The position numbers were made by a program, and so were the translations under genes. DNA of 64,000 bases from the NCBI GenBank assembly GCA_033725935.1, contig MU867108.1:62001-126000 (forward strand), written 5' to 3'. Source of the DNA: Cladorrhinum sp. PSN259 (lineage: Eukaryota; Ascomycota; Sordariomycetes; Sordariales; Podosporaceae). Under the pieces are notes generated by a model, which was not told where the DNA came from, searched no databases, and was given only the letters and a program-made list of their open reading frames with translations. Of the stretch, positions 54,850 to 64,000 are shown one piece after another (the first letter of the stretch is position 1; every line of letters begins with the position of its first letter).

Positions 54850-55555
54850 ATGGTTCAACTTTCGGTTCTGCTGACAGCCATGCCCTTGGTGCCGGCCGCC
54901 CTGGCGGCACCGCATGACCCGGACCGCGGCGTCCACCCTCGTCAAGGATACTACTTCCAGAACTGGTCCGAAGGAGGAAGCAATATCCGATGCAACAACG
55001 GCCAAGGAGGCTCCTTCTCAGCCAACTGGAACAGTAAAGGCGGTTTTGTTTGCGGAAAGGGATGGAGTGGAGGAGGTGCCAAGTGAGTCTGCACGGCGGG
55101 AAACAATACTCAAGAATTGCTAACACAACTCGGCCAGAACCATCAGGTACTCTGGAACTTACAATGCCACCGGTCCGGGCTATCTCGCCGTTTACGGCTG
55201 GACGCGGAACCCCCTGATCGAGTACTACATCCTCGAATCGCATGCCGAGCTCGCGCCCAACGAGCCCTGGACATCCAAGGGCAATTTTACCATTGATGAA
55301 GGCACCTTCGAGGTCTACCAGAGCACCCGAACCAACAAGCCATCGATTGAGGGCACGAGAACCTTCCAGCAGTATTGGTCAGTCAGGACCGAGAAGCGCG
55401 TTGGCGGCACTGTGACGACGCAGAAGCATTTTGACGAGTGGGCAAAGAGGGGAATGAGGTTGGGAAGACACGATTATGTGGTCATGGCGGTTGAAGGGTA
55501 TACCAAAACCGGTGGTCCAGGGAGCAGTGGTTCGGCGTCAATCACACTCAACTGA
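54850..55555 (+). CDS. secreted GH11 endo-beta-1,4-xylanase, copy 1
   Basis: Two exons, join(54850..55082, 55138..55555), give 216 aa. A signal peptide covers residues ~1-19 ('LLTAMPLVPAALAAP'), followed by a short propeptide ending near 'HPRQ'. The beta-jelly-roll markers of GH11 are present: 'GYYFQNWSEGG', 'YLAVYGWTRNPLIEYYILES' with nucleophile Glu106, the 'PSIEGTRTFQQYWSVR' thumb region and 'VMAVEGYTKTGG' with acid/base Glu197. It cleaves internal xylan bonds outside the cell by retention. Compared with copy 2 the strand-B region is divergent ('NIRCNNGQGGSFSANWNSKG') and carries extra cysteines. TATA and a GGCTAA motif lie upstream. The intron position is the same as in copy 2. Confidence 0.95.
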
Positions 55556-57450
55556 GCGTGCAAGGATCGAGTCGGCGGACTGCGATTGCTGTGTACGACA
55601 GGACGCGACTTTAGAAATTGCCATTTTGTGTATCTAGGTCGATTTCAGTCAGCTTAAATGGTCAAGATCTCAACCATTTCCTCCGAGCCCTCTCACCTGC
55701 ACGATAGAAGTAGGCTTAAGTTCCGAAATTATCTGTGATCCTCCTTGTCAACGAGGTAAGCCGACCTGTTGATACATGGACGGTAAGTCTGTGGGACATG
55801 ATGACCCGGTCAGCATTGTTTTATGTCAGCATCAACACTCGCGAGGCCCCAGAAAAGCGGATGATCGCTTGTAGAGAATTCAGCTTCTGACGCAGCCCCC
55901 GTCATACGATGACGGAAATTTGGCGAGACACCGAGTTATCGTCCTGTGCTACGTGCAGGAGGCGAGAAGATTCACGACAGAGGCCATGGCAACGGCCGGC
56001 ATTCGGCAGGACAGTCACCAAGACTCTATCATTTTACTTGACCGCTCTCTCACGTCAGAACTTTGTAAAAACCCGACAACAACTCCCGACATCCTCCACC
56101 CAGACTGAAGACGCGGTTAGAGAATATTTCTTCCTTGCTTACACAGCTAGTTGCAGGATTCACCCTCCATTGCATTCTGGTCCATACCACCTCGCGGGTG
56201 AATCACGATACCACATGACCCACCATCCTCGACATCATCATCTAATCCCGTGTTTCTTTATCCTACCGAGGCAAGATTCAGATGAAGGATTGTCTTGGCT
56301 TCATTCTCGTGTCTTTTGGACGAATAGCTGGTTGCCTTGTTCTCCGAAGGTCCACCCTGCATCCTGAAAAAATGCATCACATCACGGAGCCTGCGAAGGA
56401 GCGCAACAATGGTCTAAGAGACACTAGACAGTACTCTTGTGCACACATCTATGTCTCAGAGACACCTATAAACGTAATTCGGGCCCGAATTGTGAGAATC
56501 CGACCTGCCTGGTCTCAGAAGGTCTCGAATCATATCACTCTCTAGAATCGTGTTTACTTGACGCGGAACCCGGAGAGCGGTTAAGCACATACAGAGCTTG
56601 CATATCCGTTTTCAAATACACAACTGACAGCGATGATCACTTCTACATTGAAGCAAAGGCCAGTTCAGCCTGAAAGCAATGCCGCTGGCAACGGCGTCTA
56701 CACCCGATCGGAGGACTAGAGCAACATGAAGGCATCGGAACAAGGCCGAGGATACGCGCGGTCAGATCGGGTACAAGTACAGGTCATCAGACAACAAAGG
56801 CAAGCAAAGATGTCGATGGCGGTCAATGAGCATAGACCATACAACGTATGCTTTAATATACAGCAAACATGGCGCTGTGGGGTGCATCATGCGTGCCGGG
56901 GTCCAGCGGGTCAAGGGGTTGTTTCGGGATTGGTGGGATTAACAAGATTTCGGGGCGGTCAATTCCGGAATTTACGCCACAAAGAAAGGGGAAGGTTATT
57001 TCTTTCTTTTTTCGATGGGAAATGTAACCCGGTTCCGTAGAAAAAAAGGGATGGATTTTGCGGGGGAAAACGCGACTTCGGTAGATCTGTGTTCAGGCTA
57101 AATGTTGCCGGCAACCTCCATGACGGAAAAAGGGCTTGCTTGCGAGTTATAGTGATGATGATGACGATGATCTCTGTGGCGTTTCTGGTCCACGTTGTAC
57201 CCCGAGACCGGGTTTTGCTGCCAAGGGCTCCAGTCTTTTCCGAGAAACACTGTTAATCAGGGGGCATGATACGCGCGGTTGCACAGGGGCTCGAGGTTTG
57301 GTGGTAACTTTAGTCATGGTCTTCTGAGAAACAACTGAATGTTGCCAGCCGCGCACACTAGACGTGGAACTTTGACGATGGAGGCCTTGTGGCATTGCCA
57401 CTACTTGGTCACCATGGGAGATCGGAGGCAAAGCTCCTTTGGAAACGATG
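55556..57450. other. intergenic, 1.9 kb
   Basis: No gene was recognised between the two GH11 genes; several open frames (55909-56367, 56437-56673) have no domain or splice context. The right end holds the promoter of GH11 copy 2, with GGCTAAA at 57096..57102. Confidence 0.4.
57096..57102 (+). promoter_or_regulatory. possible XlnR/Xyr1 site upstream of GH11 gene 2
   Basis: GGCTAAA, the full seven-base XlnR core, 443 bp before the start codon. It supports xylose-inducible control but could be chance. Confidence 0.35.
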
Positions 57451-57458
57451 TATAAAAT
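57451..57458 (+). promoter_or_regulatory. TATA box of GH11 gene 2
   Basis: TATAAAAT, 88 bp before the start codon, almost the same spacing as in copy 1. Confidence 0.65.
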
Positions 57459-57538
57459 GGCCAGCTTTTCTCCCTTCGTGATGTCTTCTCCCCTTCTTCA
57501 TCACCCTCGATCAGCTTCATCCGGCAGCAAGCATCAAG

Positions 57539-58293
57539 ATGATCTCTCTCACCTCGCTCCTCCTCGGCGTTCTCGCCACCACCGTCGCCGCCGCTCCCAC
57601 TCCCGACCTGCCTTTCAACGCGACCGAGGTCTTCGCTGACCTTGTCGCTCGCGGCGGCACCGCGTCCTCCACCGGCACGCACAATGGGTACTACTACTCC
57701 TTCTGGACTGACAACGGCGGCACCGTAACCTACAACAACGGCAATGCCGGCTCTTACTCTGTCAACTGGTATGTGTCTAACTAATCTTTCGATCTTTCCG
57801 CATAACATACCACTAACATTTTCCTTTCTCTCTCAGGCAAAACTGCGGAAACTTTGTAGGCGGCAAAGGCTGGAACCCAGGCAAGGAGCGCACAATCAAC
57901 TACTCGGGCTCCTTCAACCCGCAAGGAAACGGATACCTGGCCATCTACGGCTGGACCAAGAACCCCCTGGTCGAGTACTACATCATCGAGTCGTTCGGCA
58001 CGTACGACCCGTCCTCGGGCGCGTCGAGGCTGGGCACCTTCCAGAGCGACGGAGGCACCTACACGATCGCCAAGAGCACGCGGTACAACCAGCCCAGCAT
58101 TGAGGGCACCAAGACTTTTGATCAGTACTGGAGCGTGAGGACCACCAAGCGGGTCGGCGGCAGCGTTAATGTGGGAAATCACTTTAGGGCGTGGGCTTCC
58201 AAGGGGCTGAACCTTGGTAGCCACGATTATCAGATTGTTGCCACGGAGGGTTATCAGAGCAGTGGCAGCGCTAGCATCAGTGTTAGCGGGTAA
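57539..58293 (+). CDS. secreted GH11 endo-beta-1,4-xylanase, copy 2
   Basis: Two exons, join(57539..57768, 57837..58293), give 228 aa. A signal peptide spans residues ~1-19 ('SLLLGVLATTVAAAPTP') with a ~20-residue propeptide. It has the canonical GH11 order: 'NGYYYSFWTDNGGTVTYNNG', 'NCGNFVGGKGWNPG', 'INYSGSFNPQGNGYLAIYGW', 'NPLVEYYIIES' (nucleophile Glu123), 'PSIEGTKTFDQYWSVR' and 'IVATEGYQSSGSASISV' (acid/base Glu214). No carbohydrate-binding module follows. It is a standard fungal xylanase, more typical than copy 1 in its first strands. The shared intron position indicates common ancestry of the two genes, while their sequence differences argue against a very recent tandem duplication. Confidence 0.97.
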
Positions 58294-58875
58294 GGGGCTG
58301 ATCTAGGTGGTTGTTAGAGCGAAGGATGTTATTGCTGGAAAGGGGGTGAGGTGGATATCTAGGACTTGTAAATACTTTGCACGAATCCAACCATACATAT
58401 TGACATTCTTGAACGCGTCACGCACAGGTCGTCTTGTTTTATTTGCATGGGGGGTTTTTTTTATATATTTTTTTTAAAAAAAAATATCAATGACGTGTTC
58501 CACTACCAAAGACACCTGAAGCCAGCTTATCAGGTGTATGTCTCTTGTTCAACCTCCCTCATGATACCCGATTGACTTTTAAAAAGTGGACAAAGCCACA
58601 GATGAAAAGGATGTCAAGATGATGAGGTTGGAGATGGAAATGGAACGTTTGAAGGCTCAAATTGAAAGAGAGAAGCCAAAGAAGAACATGAACCGAATGG
58701 TTAAAATCCATCCGAATGAAGAATCCAGTACAAATCAGTATGATCATGCAGGCCGAGGTTGATGCTGGGGAGGTCCTTACGTATACAGAAGTTTGCAGAT
58801 ATGCCATTCTACGAGGGGACTAGCTACTATATAGATTCGACGGTTTTGTCGAACAGTTCTGAATAAGTGTTTTAT
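58294..58875. other. intergenic, 0.58 kb, with a coding-like remnant
   Basis: After A/T homopolymers (58453-58487), a plus-strand frame near 58580-58750 reads 'VKMMRLEMEMERLKAQIERE' and onward, a coiled-coil-like stretch with no start or end. It may be a fragment of a lost gene or transposon. Confidence 0.35.
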
Positions 58876-59084
58876 GAGGCGAACCTGGGCATATAAAATT
58901 TCCTTTTTCGTCCCTCGCCGACGTGACATTGCTCACCCCTGCTCAGGCTCGGCTCAGTGTGTGCTCAGGATTGGCTCAGGCTTGCTACGTACCATGATTA
59001 CCATTTTCGGCAGGCTGCCCCACAGCATGCTGGATTGCTTCAACTCCAGCCGAGTGGCCCAGAATTGGTCTCATATATAAAATG
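58876..59084 (+). repeat. dispersed ~210-bp repeat, copy B
   Basis: Partner of copy A at 40629..40850, same orientation, with the same ordered blocks including 'AATTTCCTTTTTC', several GCTCAGG units, 'GGCAGGCTGC' and 'ACAGCATGCTGGATTGCTT'. It ends in TATATAAAATG directly upstream of the HET-domain fragment and could act as its promoter or mark the break that removed the gene's 5' part. Confidence 0.75.
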
Positions 59085-59232
59085 TTTCGTGCTTTTTAGT
59101 GCAGCGGTACATGTAGTTTATGACAACTCCAAGTCTCACGCTCATACACCTCCTGCAACCACTCTTACTTCTGTTGGTCAATACTCTCTATGTTCATCAC
59201 TATGATAACGGTTCGGGTGCCAAAAAGCACTT

Positions 59233-59766
59233 ATGCGGGGAATTGACAAATCTAACCACTGCACCAATGACCCGAAGCCACTCATTATCGCAGCCCATGC
59301 CGCAACAGTTGGTCCTACGGCAGTCCCTAACGCACACCCGCTGCATACCGCCAGATTAACAACTCTAGCATTCAAGGCGCAGGTTGACACGGGGCCCGGG
59401 AACCTTCCGTGGTATTTTGAACCGAGACCTGATCGCCCGTGTGAAGCCGCTTTTTGTGCCAGCAGGTGGTTCACTCGTGGTTGGACGCTCCAAGAGCTCC
59501 TCGCGGCACTATCCGTAGAATTCTTCACACATGACCGCCAGAAACTGGGCGACAGACGATCTCTGTTCGGCACTGGTAGTCAGCAAACGACCCGCGAAGA
59601 AGACATGGCGTATTGCCTTCTCGGCATTTTCGACATCTTCATGCCGCTGATCTACGGCGAGGGTAAGAAAAGCGCGATGCGTCGACTTGGAAAGGCAATT
59701 GGTAAGAATCCACGCCTATTCCAGTTGAGTGAGAACAAGGTAATGTGTTCTCTCTTCAGCGGCTGA
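59233..59766 (+). pseudogene. truncated HET-domain gene fragment
   Basis: A 177-codon frame starts within a motif like the HET 'CIDKS' block (here 'RGIDKSNHCTND'), then continues with 'RWFTRGWTLQELLA', 'VEFFTHDRQKLGDRRSL' and 'TTREEDMAYCLLGIFDIFMP', 'LIYGEGKKSAMRRL', which is the C-terminal part of HET-domain proteins. The N-terminal HET block ('YAILSHTWG'-type) and the effector part after the domain are absent. HET domains trigger cell death in heterokaryon incompatibility. The frame is open, so a short product may still be made, but relative to the family it is truncated at both ends. Repeat copy B lies just 5', the CHAT gene 222 bp 3'. Confidence 0.6.
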
Positions 59767-59987
59767 CTGCCGCCACCCCATCGAAGCGTTCTGGCAGCCC
59801 GATCGGTGACTGGTGAACTGCAACGGGGGCGGGGGAGGCGCAGGACCACCTGCATCTCAACATAAGCCCGTGCGCTGCGGTATTTTATCTCCAATTGCAC
59901 TCGACTTTGGTGCTTCTCTCAACTATCATGCACAAGCCTGACACCGGCCCTCTTGCGACACTTCTCCTGGCTGCTATACGGTAAGCG
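59767..59987. other. gap between HET fragment and CHAT gene
   Basis: 221 bp that must contain the CHAT gene promoter unless the two are one transcript. A short frame at 59930-59981 ends at a GTAAGC donor-like site just before the chosen start, so an upstream exon is possible. Confidence 0.35.
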
Positions 59988-62900
59988 ATGGACGACTCCG
60001 ATGAGACGATCCGGCGGGGCCTCGCAGCCCTCAACATAATGTCAGCAGACCATCCTGACCGGGCCGGGCTGCTGAACGCCATTGCGCTCTTGCTCTATCT
60101 CAAATACGACCAGACAAAGAGGATGGATGACCTCCAACAAGCCATCCGAACAGCGGAGGAAGTTCTCGATGCCACCCCAGAAGTTCACCCGAATAAGCGA
60201 ATCTGGTTGAACAACCTCGGAAACCTACTCCGCGACAAATATTCGATCACGGGCGAGATGGCTGATCTCGACAACGCCATTCGCGTTGCAGGACAGGCTG
60301 CTGATAAGGCTCCCCAAGGCCACGAAGACCGAGCAATGTGGCTGAACAATTTCGGAGCTCTTCTCAACACCAGATATTCGAAGACCGGCATCAGAGCTGA
60401 CCACCAAGAAGCTCTCCGAGTGTCACGGGAAGCTGTTGCCATCACACGCAAAGATGACCCAGAGCGGGGAATGCGGTTGGACAATTTGAGAGCCCACATG
60501 TTACAAGAATACTCGACGACTGGACAGATGTCCGATCTCGAAGAAGCCATTCGAGTGGGGCACGATTGTGTTCGAGCGACACCAGCAGATCATCCGGACC
60601 GCGGGGGACGGTTAGAACGCTTGGGGGCCCTACTGTACAAAAAGTACTGTGCGATCGGTGCAGCGGTTGACCTTGAAGAAGCTGTTAGAATGGCGCAAGA
60701 GTCCATCGACACAACACCAATCGACCACCCGGGTCGTGGAAGCCAGCTACATTCGCTTGGAGTCATGCTCGCAGAAAGATATCGGAGAACAGAAGCACTG
60801 GCCGACCTCGATAACGCCATTCGTGCTGCTCAGGAAGCCGTCAGCAAGATTTCGGCACAAGGAGATCCGTTGATACGAGGGTCATGGTTAAATACGTTGG
60901 CCATGTGTCTCGGCAATAGATATTCAAGGATTGGAGCAATTTCCGATCTCGAGAATGCCATTCGGACACTACGAGAAGCTGTCGCTGAAACCCCCGAAAC
61001 CTCTGAAGCCCTCTCATTCCTAGCAGGTTACCTGAACAACCTTTGCTTTCTGCTACTGGACAGGTATTCCAAGGTACGCCAATCGAGCGACCTCGGCGAG
61101 GCTATCGCATCGATACGAAAGGCTATTTCCCTGACCCCAGAGGATCATACAAGTCACATAGCTGCCTTGAAGAACAGCCTCGGAATCGCCCTCGGAGAGA
61201 GGTTCTTGGAGACGAGATTGGAGACCGACATTGAAGAAGCCATCTTGGCGACACAACAGGCTGTTGACCTGACGTCAACAGACCATCCCCACAAGGCAAA
61301 TCGCTTGCACACGCTGGCAGGCTTACTTGGCAAGAGATACTCGAATACAAAATCGACGGCTGATCTTGACGAATCGATTCGCATACTACAGCAAGCTATC
61401 GATGCGACTCCTGAAGATACTCGAAACCGTACAGCCTATTTGCACAGCCTTGGGAAAGCACTTGGTGCTCGGATCTTGACCACTGTCATGCCAGCTGACA
61501 TCGAAGGGGCAATATCTTGCTACAAATCAGTTCTATGTCATCCTAACTCGTCGGTAATCTCTCGCATAAAAGCTGGCATGTCACTCCTCACGTGCTATGC
61601 ATTCACTCCGGATTGGAAGCAGGCTTATGACACGTCAAGGATTACCCTCGGCCTCATTCCTATGTTGACGCCACGCTCGCTCAGCATATCTGACAAACAG
61701 CATCTCGTGGCTGAGATCGCTGGGCTGGCGTGTGACGCCGCCGCCGCCGCGATACAGCATGGAGAAAGTCCACTGGTTGCGCTTGAATTTCTTGAGCAAG
61801 GTCGCGGTGTGCTCACAGGCTCCCTCGAGGAGATGCAAGCGGATATTACGGACCTACAGAGAGAACGCCCTGAGCTAGCGGAGAAGTTTATCCGTCTAAG
61901 AGACGAGCTAGAGCCGCCCCTCATCCGGCCTGCCTCATTAACCGATCAAGACCGTTACCAGGATGACCAGGCTTGGGCGACTCGCCGCTACGACGCCGCC
62001 GACGAGTTCGATCGGCTCATTATCAAAATTCGTCAACAACAAGGCTTTCAACATTTCTTGCTGCCACCGAGCGGCCAAAATATGCAAGCTGCCGCCGCGC
62101 ATGGTCCCATCGTCACCATCAATGTTAGTAGGTACCGTTGCGATGCAATCATCGTCGAACGCCATCAGGTACGCTTGCTGGCCTTGCCGAACTTGACCGA
62201 GGGTGCGCTGGAGGGAATAGCGGAAACGGGTTACACAGGACATCCCCAAATTTTGGAGTGGTTGTGGGATGTCATTGTGAATCCGGTTCTAGACGCCCTT
62301 GACATTCGCCAGCCACCGTCTGCCGATGATGCCTGGCCACGCATATGGTGGATCCCCACGGGGCTCCTGACCAAATTTCCTCTCCACGCGGCTGGACGAT
62401 TCCGTAACGACGACAACAACAAAAACGGTACCGATAACTTGAACGCACTCGACAGAGTAATGTCATCCTACAGCTTGTCCATCAAGGCAATGATACGCAG
62501 TCGCCAGCGTCGTCAACCGGCATCCACGCCATCAGCTCGACCCCGGGCGCTCCTAATCTCTATGCAAGACACCCCGGGACACATAACCAGCCTTCCCTTC
62601 GCAGCTCAAGAGGTAGCCATGCTGCATGACATCTGCGAATCGATGGGCATCGACGCTATCGAACCTAGACCACAAAAGCCGGTTGTCTTGGATCTTTTGC
62701 CGAGCTGCCAGATATTCCACTTTGCGGGGCACTGCAACACAAGCAGCGCCGACCCTTCCCAGAGCAAGCTGCTCCTCGAGGACTGGGAAAGCGACCCGTT
62801 GACGATCGGTACCCTGATGCAGACGAACAATCTTCGCGAACGTGCGCCCTTTCTCGCTTACCTCTCGGCGTGCGGGACCGGTCGAGTCAGAGACGAGAGG

Positions 62901-63293
62901 TTTGTCGACGAGAGCATCCACCTGATCGGTGCTTTCCAGCTTGTGGGGTTTCGCCACGTCGTGGGAACTCTGTGGGATGTCAATGACGAAACCTGCGTCG
63001 ACATTGCGAGGGTGATGTACGAAGTGATCAGGGACAAGGGCATGACGGATGAGGCGGTGTGCTTGGGACTTCACACAGCGGCCAGGGAAGCTAGGAACAG
63101 ATGGGTCTCGGAAAGGCCAACCGAAGATGGAGAAGCCGCCGGGCTGATGAAGGGATCAAGCTCGATGGACGGAGATCCAGGAGGAGGTTTCGTGCTGCCG
63201 TCGCCGCCGCCGCAGCCGCCAAGGGACATTGAAGCTGATCAGGATGATGAGAAACCTCCGAGTTGGGTTCCCTACATTCATTTCGGTGTATGA
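59988..63293 (+). CDS. TPR-CHAT protein (caspase-like protease)
   Basis: An uninterrupted 1101-aa frame. Residues ~30-520 are about eleven TPR-like repeats of 42-46 residues with the consensus DLxxAIxxxxxAVxxTPxDHPxRxxxLxxLGxxLxxRY. A helical linker follows, and residues ~760-1060 form the CHAT domain. The putative catalytic pair is His915 in 'FHFAGHCN' and Cys962 in 'YLSACGTGRV', followed by 'GFRHVVGTLWDVND'. Both residues are intact, so the enzyme is predicted active. CHAT is a caspase/separase-clan protease domain; in bacteria TPR-CHAT proteins act in defence, and in fungi CHAT proteins have been linked with gasdermin-like genes. The C-tail is Pro/Gly-rich. The adjacent HET fragment and convergent caspase-like gene suggest a cell-death locus. 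Confidence 0.9.
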   Translation: MDDSDETIRRGLAALNIMSADHPDRAGLLNAIALLLYLKYDQTKRMDDLQQAIRTAEEVLDATPEVHPNKRIWLNNLGNLLRDKYSITGEMADLDNAIRVAGQAADKAPQGHEDRAMWLNNFGALLNTRYSKTGIRADHQEALRVSREAVAITRKDDPERGMRLDNLRAHMLQEYSTTGQMSDLEEAIRVGHDCVRATPADHPDRGGRLERLGALLYKKYCAIGAAVDLEEAVRMAQESIDTTPIDHPGRGSQLHSLGVMLAERYRRTEALADLDNAIRAAQEAVSKISAQGDPLIRGSWLNTLAMCLGNRYSRIGAISDLENAIRTLREAVAETPETSEALSFLAGYLNNLCFLLLDRYSKVRQSSDLGEAIASIRKAISLTPEDHTSHIAALKNSLGIALGERFLETRLETDIEEAILATQQAVDLTSTDHPHKANRLHTLAGLLGKRYSNTKSTADLDESIRILQQAIDATPEDTRNRTAYLHSLGKALGARILTTVMPADIEGAISCYKSVLCHPNSSVISRIKAGMSLLTCYAFTPDWKQAYDTSRITLGLIPMLTPRSLSISDKQHLVAEIAGLACDAAAAAIQHGESPLVALEFLEQGRGVLTGSLEEMQADITDLQRERPELAEKFIRLRDELEPPLIRPASLTDQDRYQDDQAWATRRYDAADEFDRLIIKIRQQQGFQHFLLPPSGQNMQAAAAHGPIVTINVSRYRCDAIIVERHQVRLLALPNLTEGALEGIAETGYTGHPQILEWLWDVIVNPVLDALDIRQPPSADDAWPRIWWIPTGLLTKFPLHAAGRFRNDDNNKNGTDNLNALDRVMSSYSLSIKAMIRSRQRRQPASTPSARPRALLISMQDTPGHITSLPFAAQEVAMLHDICESMGIDAIEPRPQKPVVLDLLPSCQIFHFAGHCNTSSADPSQSKLLLEDWESDPLTIGTLMQTNNLRERAPFLAYLSACGTGRVRDERFVDESIHLIGAFQLVGFRHVVGTLWDVNDETCVDIARVMYEVIRDKGMTDEAVCLGLHTAAREARNRWVSERPTEDGEAAGLMKGSSSMDGDPGGGFVLPSPPPQPPRDIEADQDDEKPPSWVPYIHFGV

Positions 63294-63466
63294 AAAAATT
63301 CTGTTAACGAAGAGATAGAATCTAGACTAGCGGCGTTTCTACAAAGTGAGATTTTCTTTTTTCTTGGTCCACACTGTGTGTCTGTCATCCTTCCGCGTCG
63401 GACTCGCCCAAATAACCCATTCATCTTTATATTTTCCCGGCTTTTTTTCTGCATCCTTGTCCGTTC

Positions 63467-64000
63467 CTAGCTCGCGCTCGGGACGGCTTTGGGATGGAGC
63501 AGGAAAGGGATGTGTAAGATGGCGTAGCGGGTTTGGTTACCGCCTTCATCGATGGTAACGGTACGACGACCCTCTCCGGTTGCAATCCTGTATGTGAGCT
63601 GCTCCAGCTGTGATAGGCGGGTCCGGTCCGCCAACGAGTTGCTGTTCGTATCAGATAGGTGGTTCAAATCGACGGGCAGATTTGTGAAGATGAACACGAG
63701 CGTCTCCTCCAGCGGTGCTGTCCTGGGGAGGCCCTTCGGCCAGCGGATCGGTAGCCCCTTAAGACCCAGGCCGTCGTTGCGATATCCGAGAGTTTCCCAT
63801 AGATTCGACGGCACCTCGGCGCCCGTGTGGTTGGAGCGCGAGATCCGGCCAATGTTCCCTCTTGCGTTGACATCAAAAATCCAAGCATAGACCTTCTCGG
63901 TGCCATGGTTGAACAGCTCAATGTAGATCAAGTCATCCTCGAACAGGTGGCCGGCCCCGTCGTGTGGGATGTCTTTTCCGCGACTCAGAGCCGCACCGAC
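63467..64000 (-). CDS. C-terminal part of a caspase-type/DUF4384-like protein, cut by window edge
   Basis: 177 residues are visible, open to the window end; the start lies beyond 64000. The readable part, 'GHLFEDDLIYIELFNHGTEK', 'VYAWIFDVNARGNIGRISRS', 'LPIRWPKGLPRTAPLEETLV' and 'ILHIPFLLHPK', resembles the beta-rich C-terminal domain that follows the caspase (C14) or related domain in many fungal proteins and is similar in style to DUF4384. No catalytic residues are in view. It is convergent with the TPR-CHAT gene, 3' ends about 170 bp apart. That its missing N-terminus is a protease is inference from this tail and the neighbourhood. Confidence 0.5.
   Translation of the reverse strand, partial: VGAALSRGKDIPHDGAGHLFEDDLIYIELFNHGTEKVYAWIFDVNARGNIGRISRSNHTGAEVPSNLWETLGYRNDGLGLKGLPIRWPKGLPRTAPLEETLVFIFTNLPVDLNHLSDTNSNSLADRTRLSQLEQLTYRIATGEGRRTVTIDEGGNQTRYAILHIPFLLHPKAVPSAS

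Noticed and set aside
55909..56367. 152-codon plus-strand frame between the xylanases
   Set aside because: No domain, no signal peptide, atypical composition and no splice context; most likely chance.
56437..56673. Possible 5S rRNA or tRNA-like gene
   Set aside because: A short GC-rich stretch suggested an RNA gene, but no 5S internal control region or cloverleaf could be formed.
59233..63293. Single fused HET-TPR-CHAT gene
   Set aside because: Stop at 59764-59766 and no intron of workable length and phase was found to join the HET fragment to the CHAT frame.

Overview
The window is chromosomal DNA of a filamentous ascomycete (Pezizomycotina, most likely Sordariomycetes). This rests on short 50-100 nt introns with GTRAGT...YAG borders, a Zn2Cys6 regulator, three SAT4/PTH11-like membrane proteins, an RTA1-like protein, HET and CHAT-TPR genes, GH11 and GH12 plant cell-wall hydrolases, and an intron-containing nuclear tRNA. 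I could not assign a species. Gene models were spliced by eye from reading frames, splice signals and phase. Nothing was searched against a database, so family names rest on recognised motifs.

Left part (1-23 kb): a small C2H2-like protein (0.2-1.1 kb); a Zn2Cys6 factor divergent from an RTA1-like protein (3.9-6.7 kb); an F-box-like gene (7.0-8.3 kb); then a block of tailoring and transport genes. That block holds two divergent cytochromes P450 (11.0-15.6 kb), a SAT4-type membrane protein (17.2-18.5 kb), a DHA2-type MFS exporter (19.5-21.4 kb) and an alpha/beta-hydrolase (21.8-22.7 kb). It looks like a metabolite-modification and export neighbourhood, but no PKS, NRPS or terpene-synthase core is visible.

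Middle part (23-44 kb): a DUF1917/BLES03-type gene; a decayed stretch with remnants of a DUF4419 gene, an ankyrin-like gene and a secreted effector-like gene, with a SAT4-type gene inside it; a Cys/His-rich protein with a hydrophobic N-terminus; a GH12 glucanase; a third SAT4-type gene; an AsaB/CmcJ-type oxygenase convergent with a TmpA-like membrane flavoprotein; a tRNA-Glu(CTC) with an intron; a ubiquitin-like-domain gene; and a LYC1-type acetyltransferase.

Right part (44-64 kb): a DUF7708 protein whose NTPase region lacks a recognisable P-loop; an orphan membrane protein ending in a long NLPxG/DLPxG pentapeptide array encoded by a 15-bp minisatellite; a large low-complexity nuclear-type protein; two GH11 xylanases 2 kb apart; and, at the right edge, a self-recognition/cell-death type locus. 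That locus has a truncated HET domain, an intact TPR-CHAT protein (caspase-like fold, His915/Cys962 visible) and, convergent with it, the C-terminus of a gene running off the edge that resembles the tail of fungal caspase-domain proteins. A roughly 210-bp dispersed repeat occurs just 5' of the HET fragment and again just 3' of the tRNA. The right-edge locus is the most interesting part of the window.
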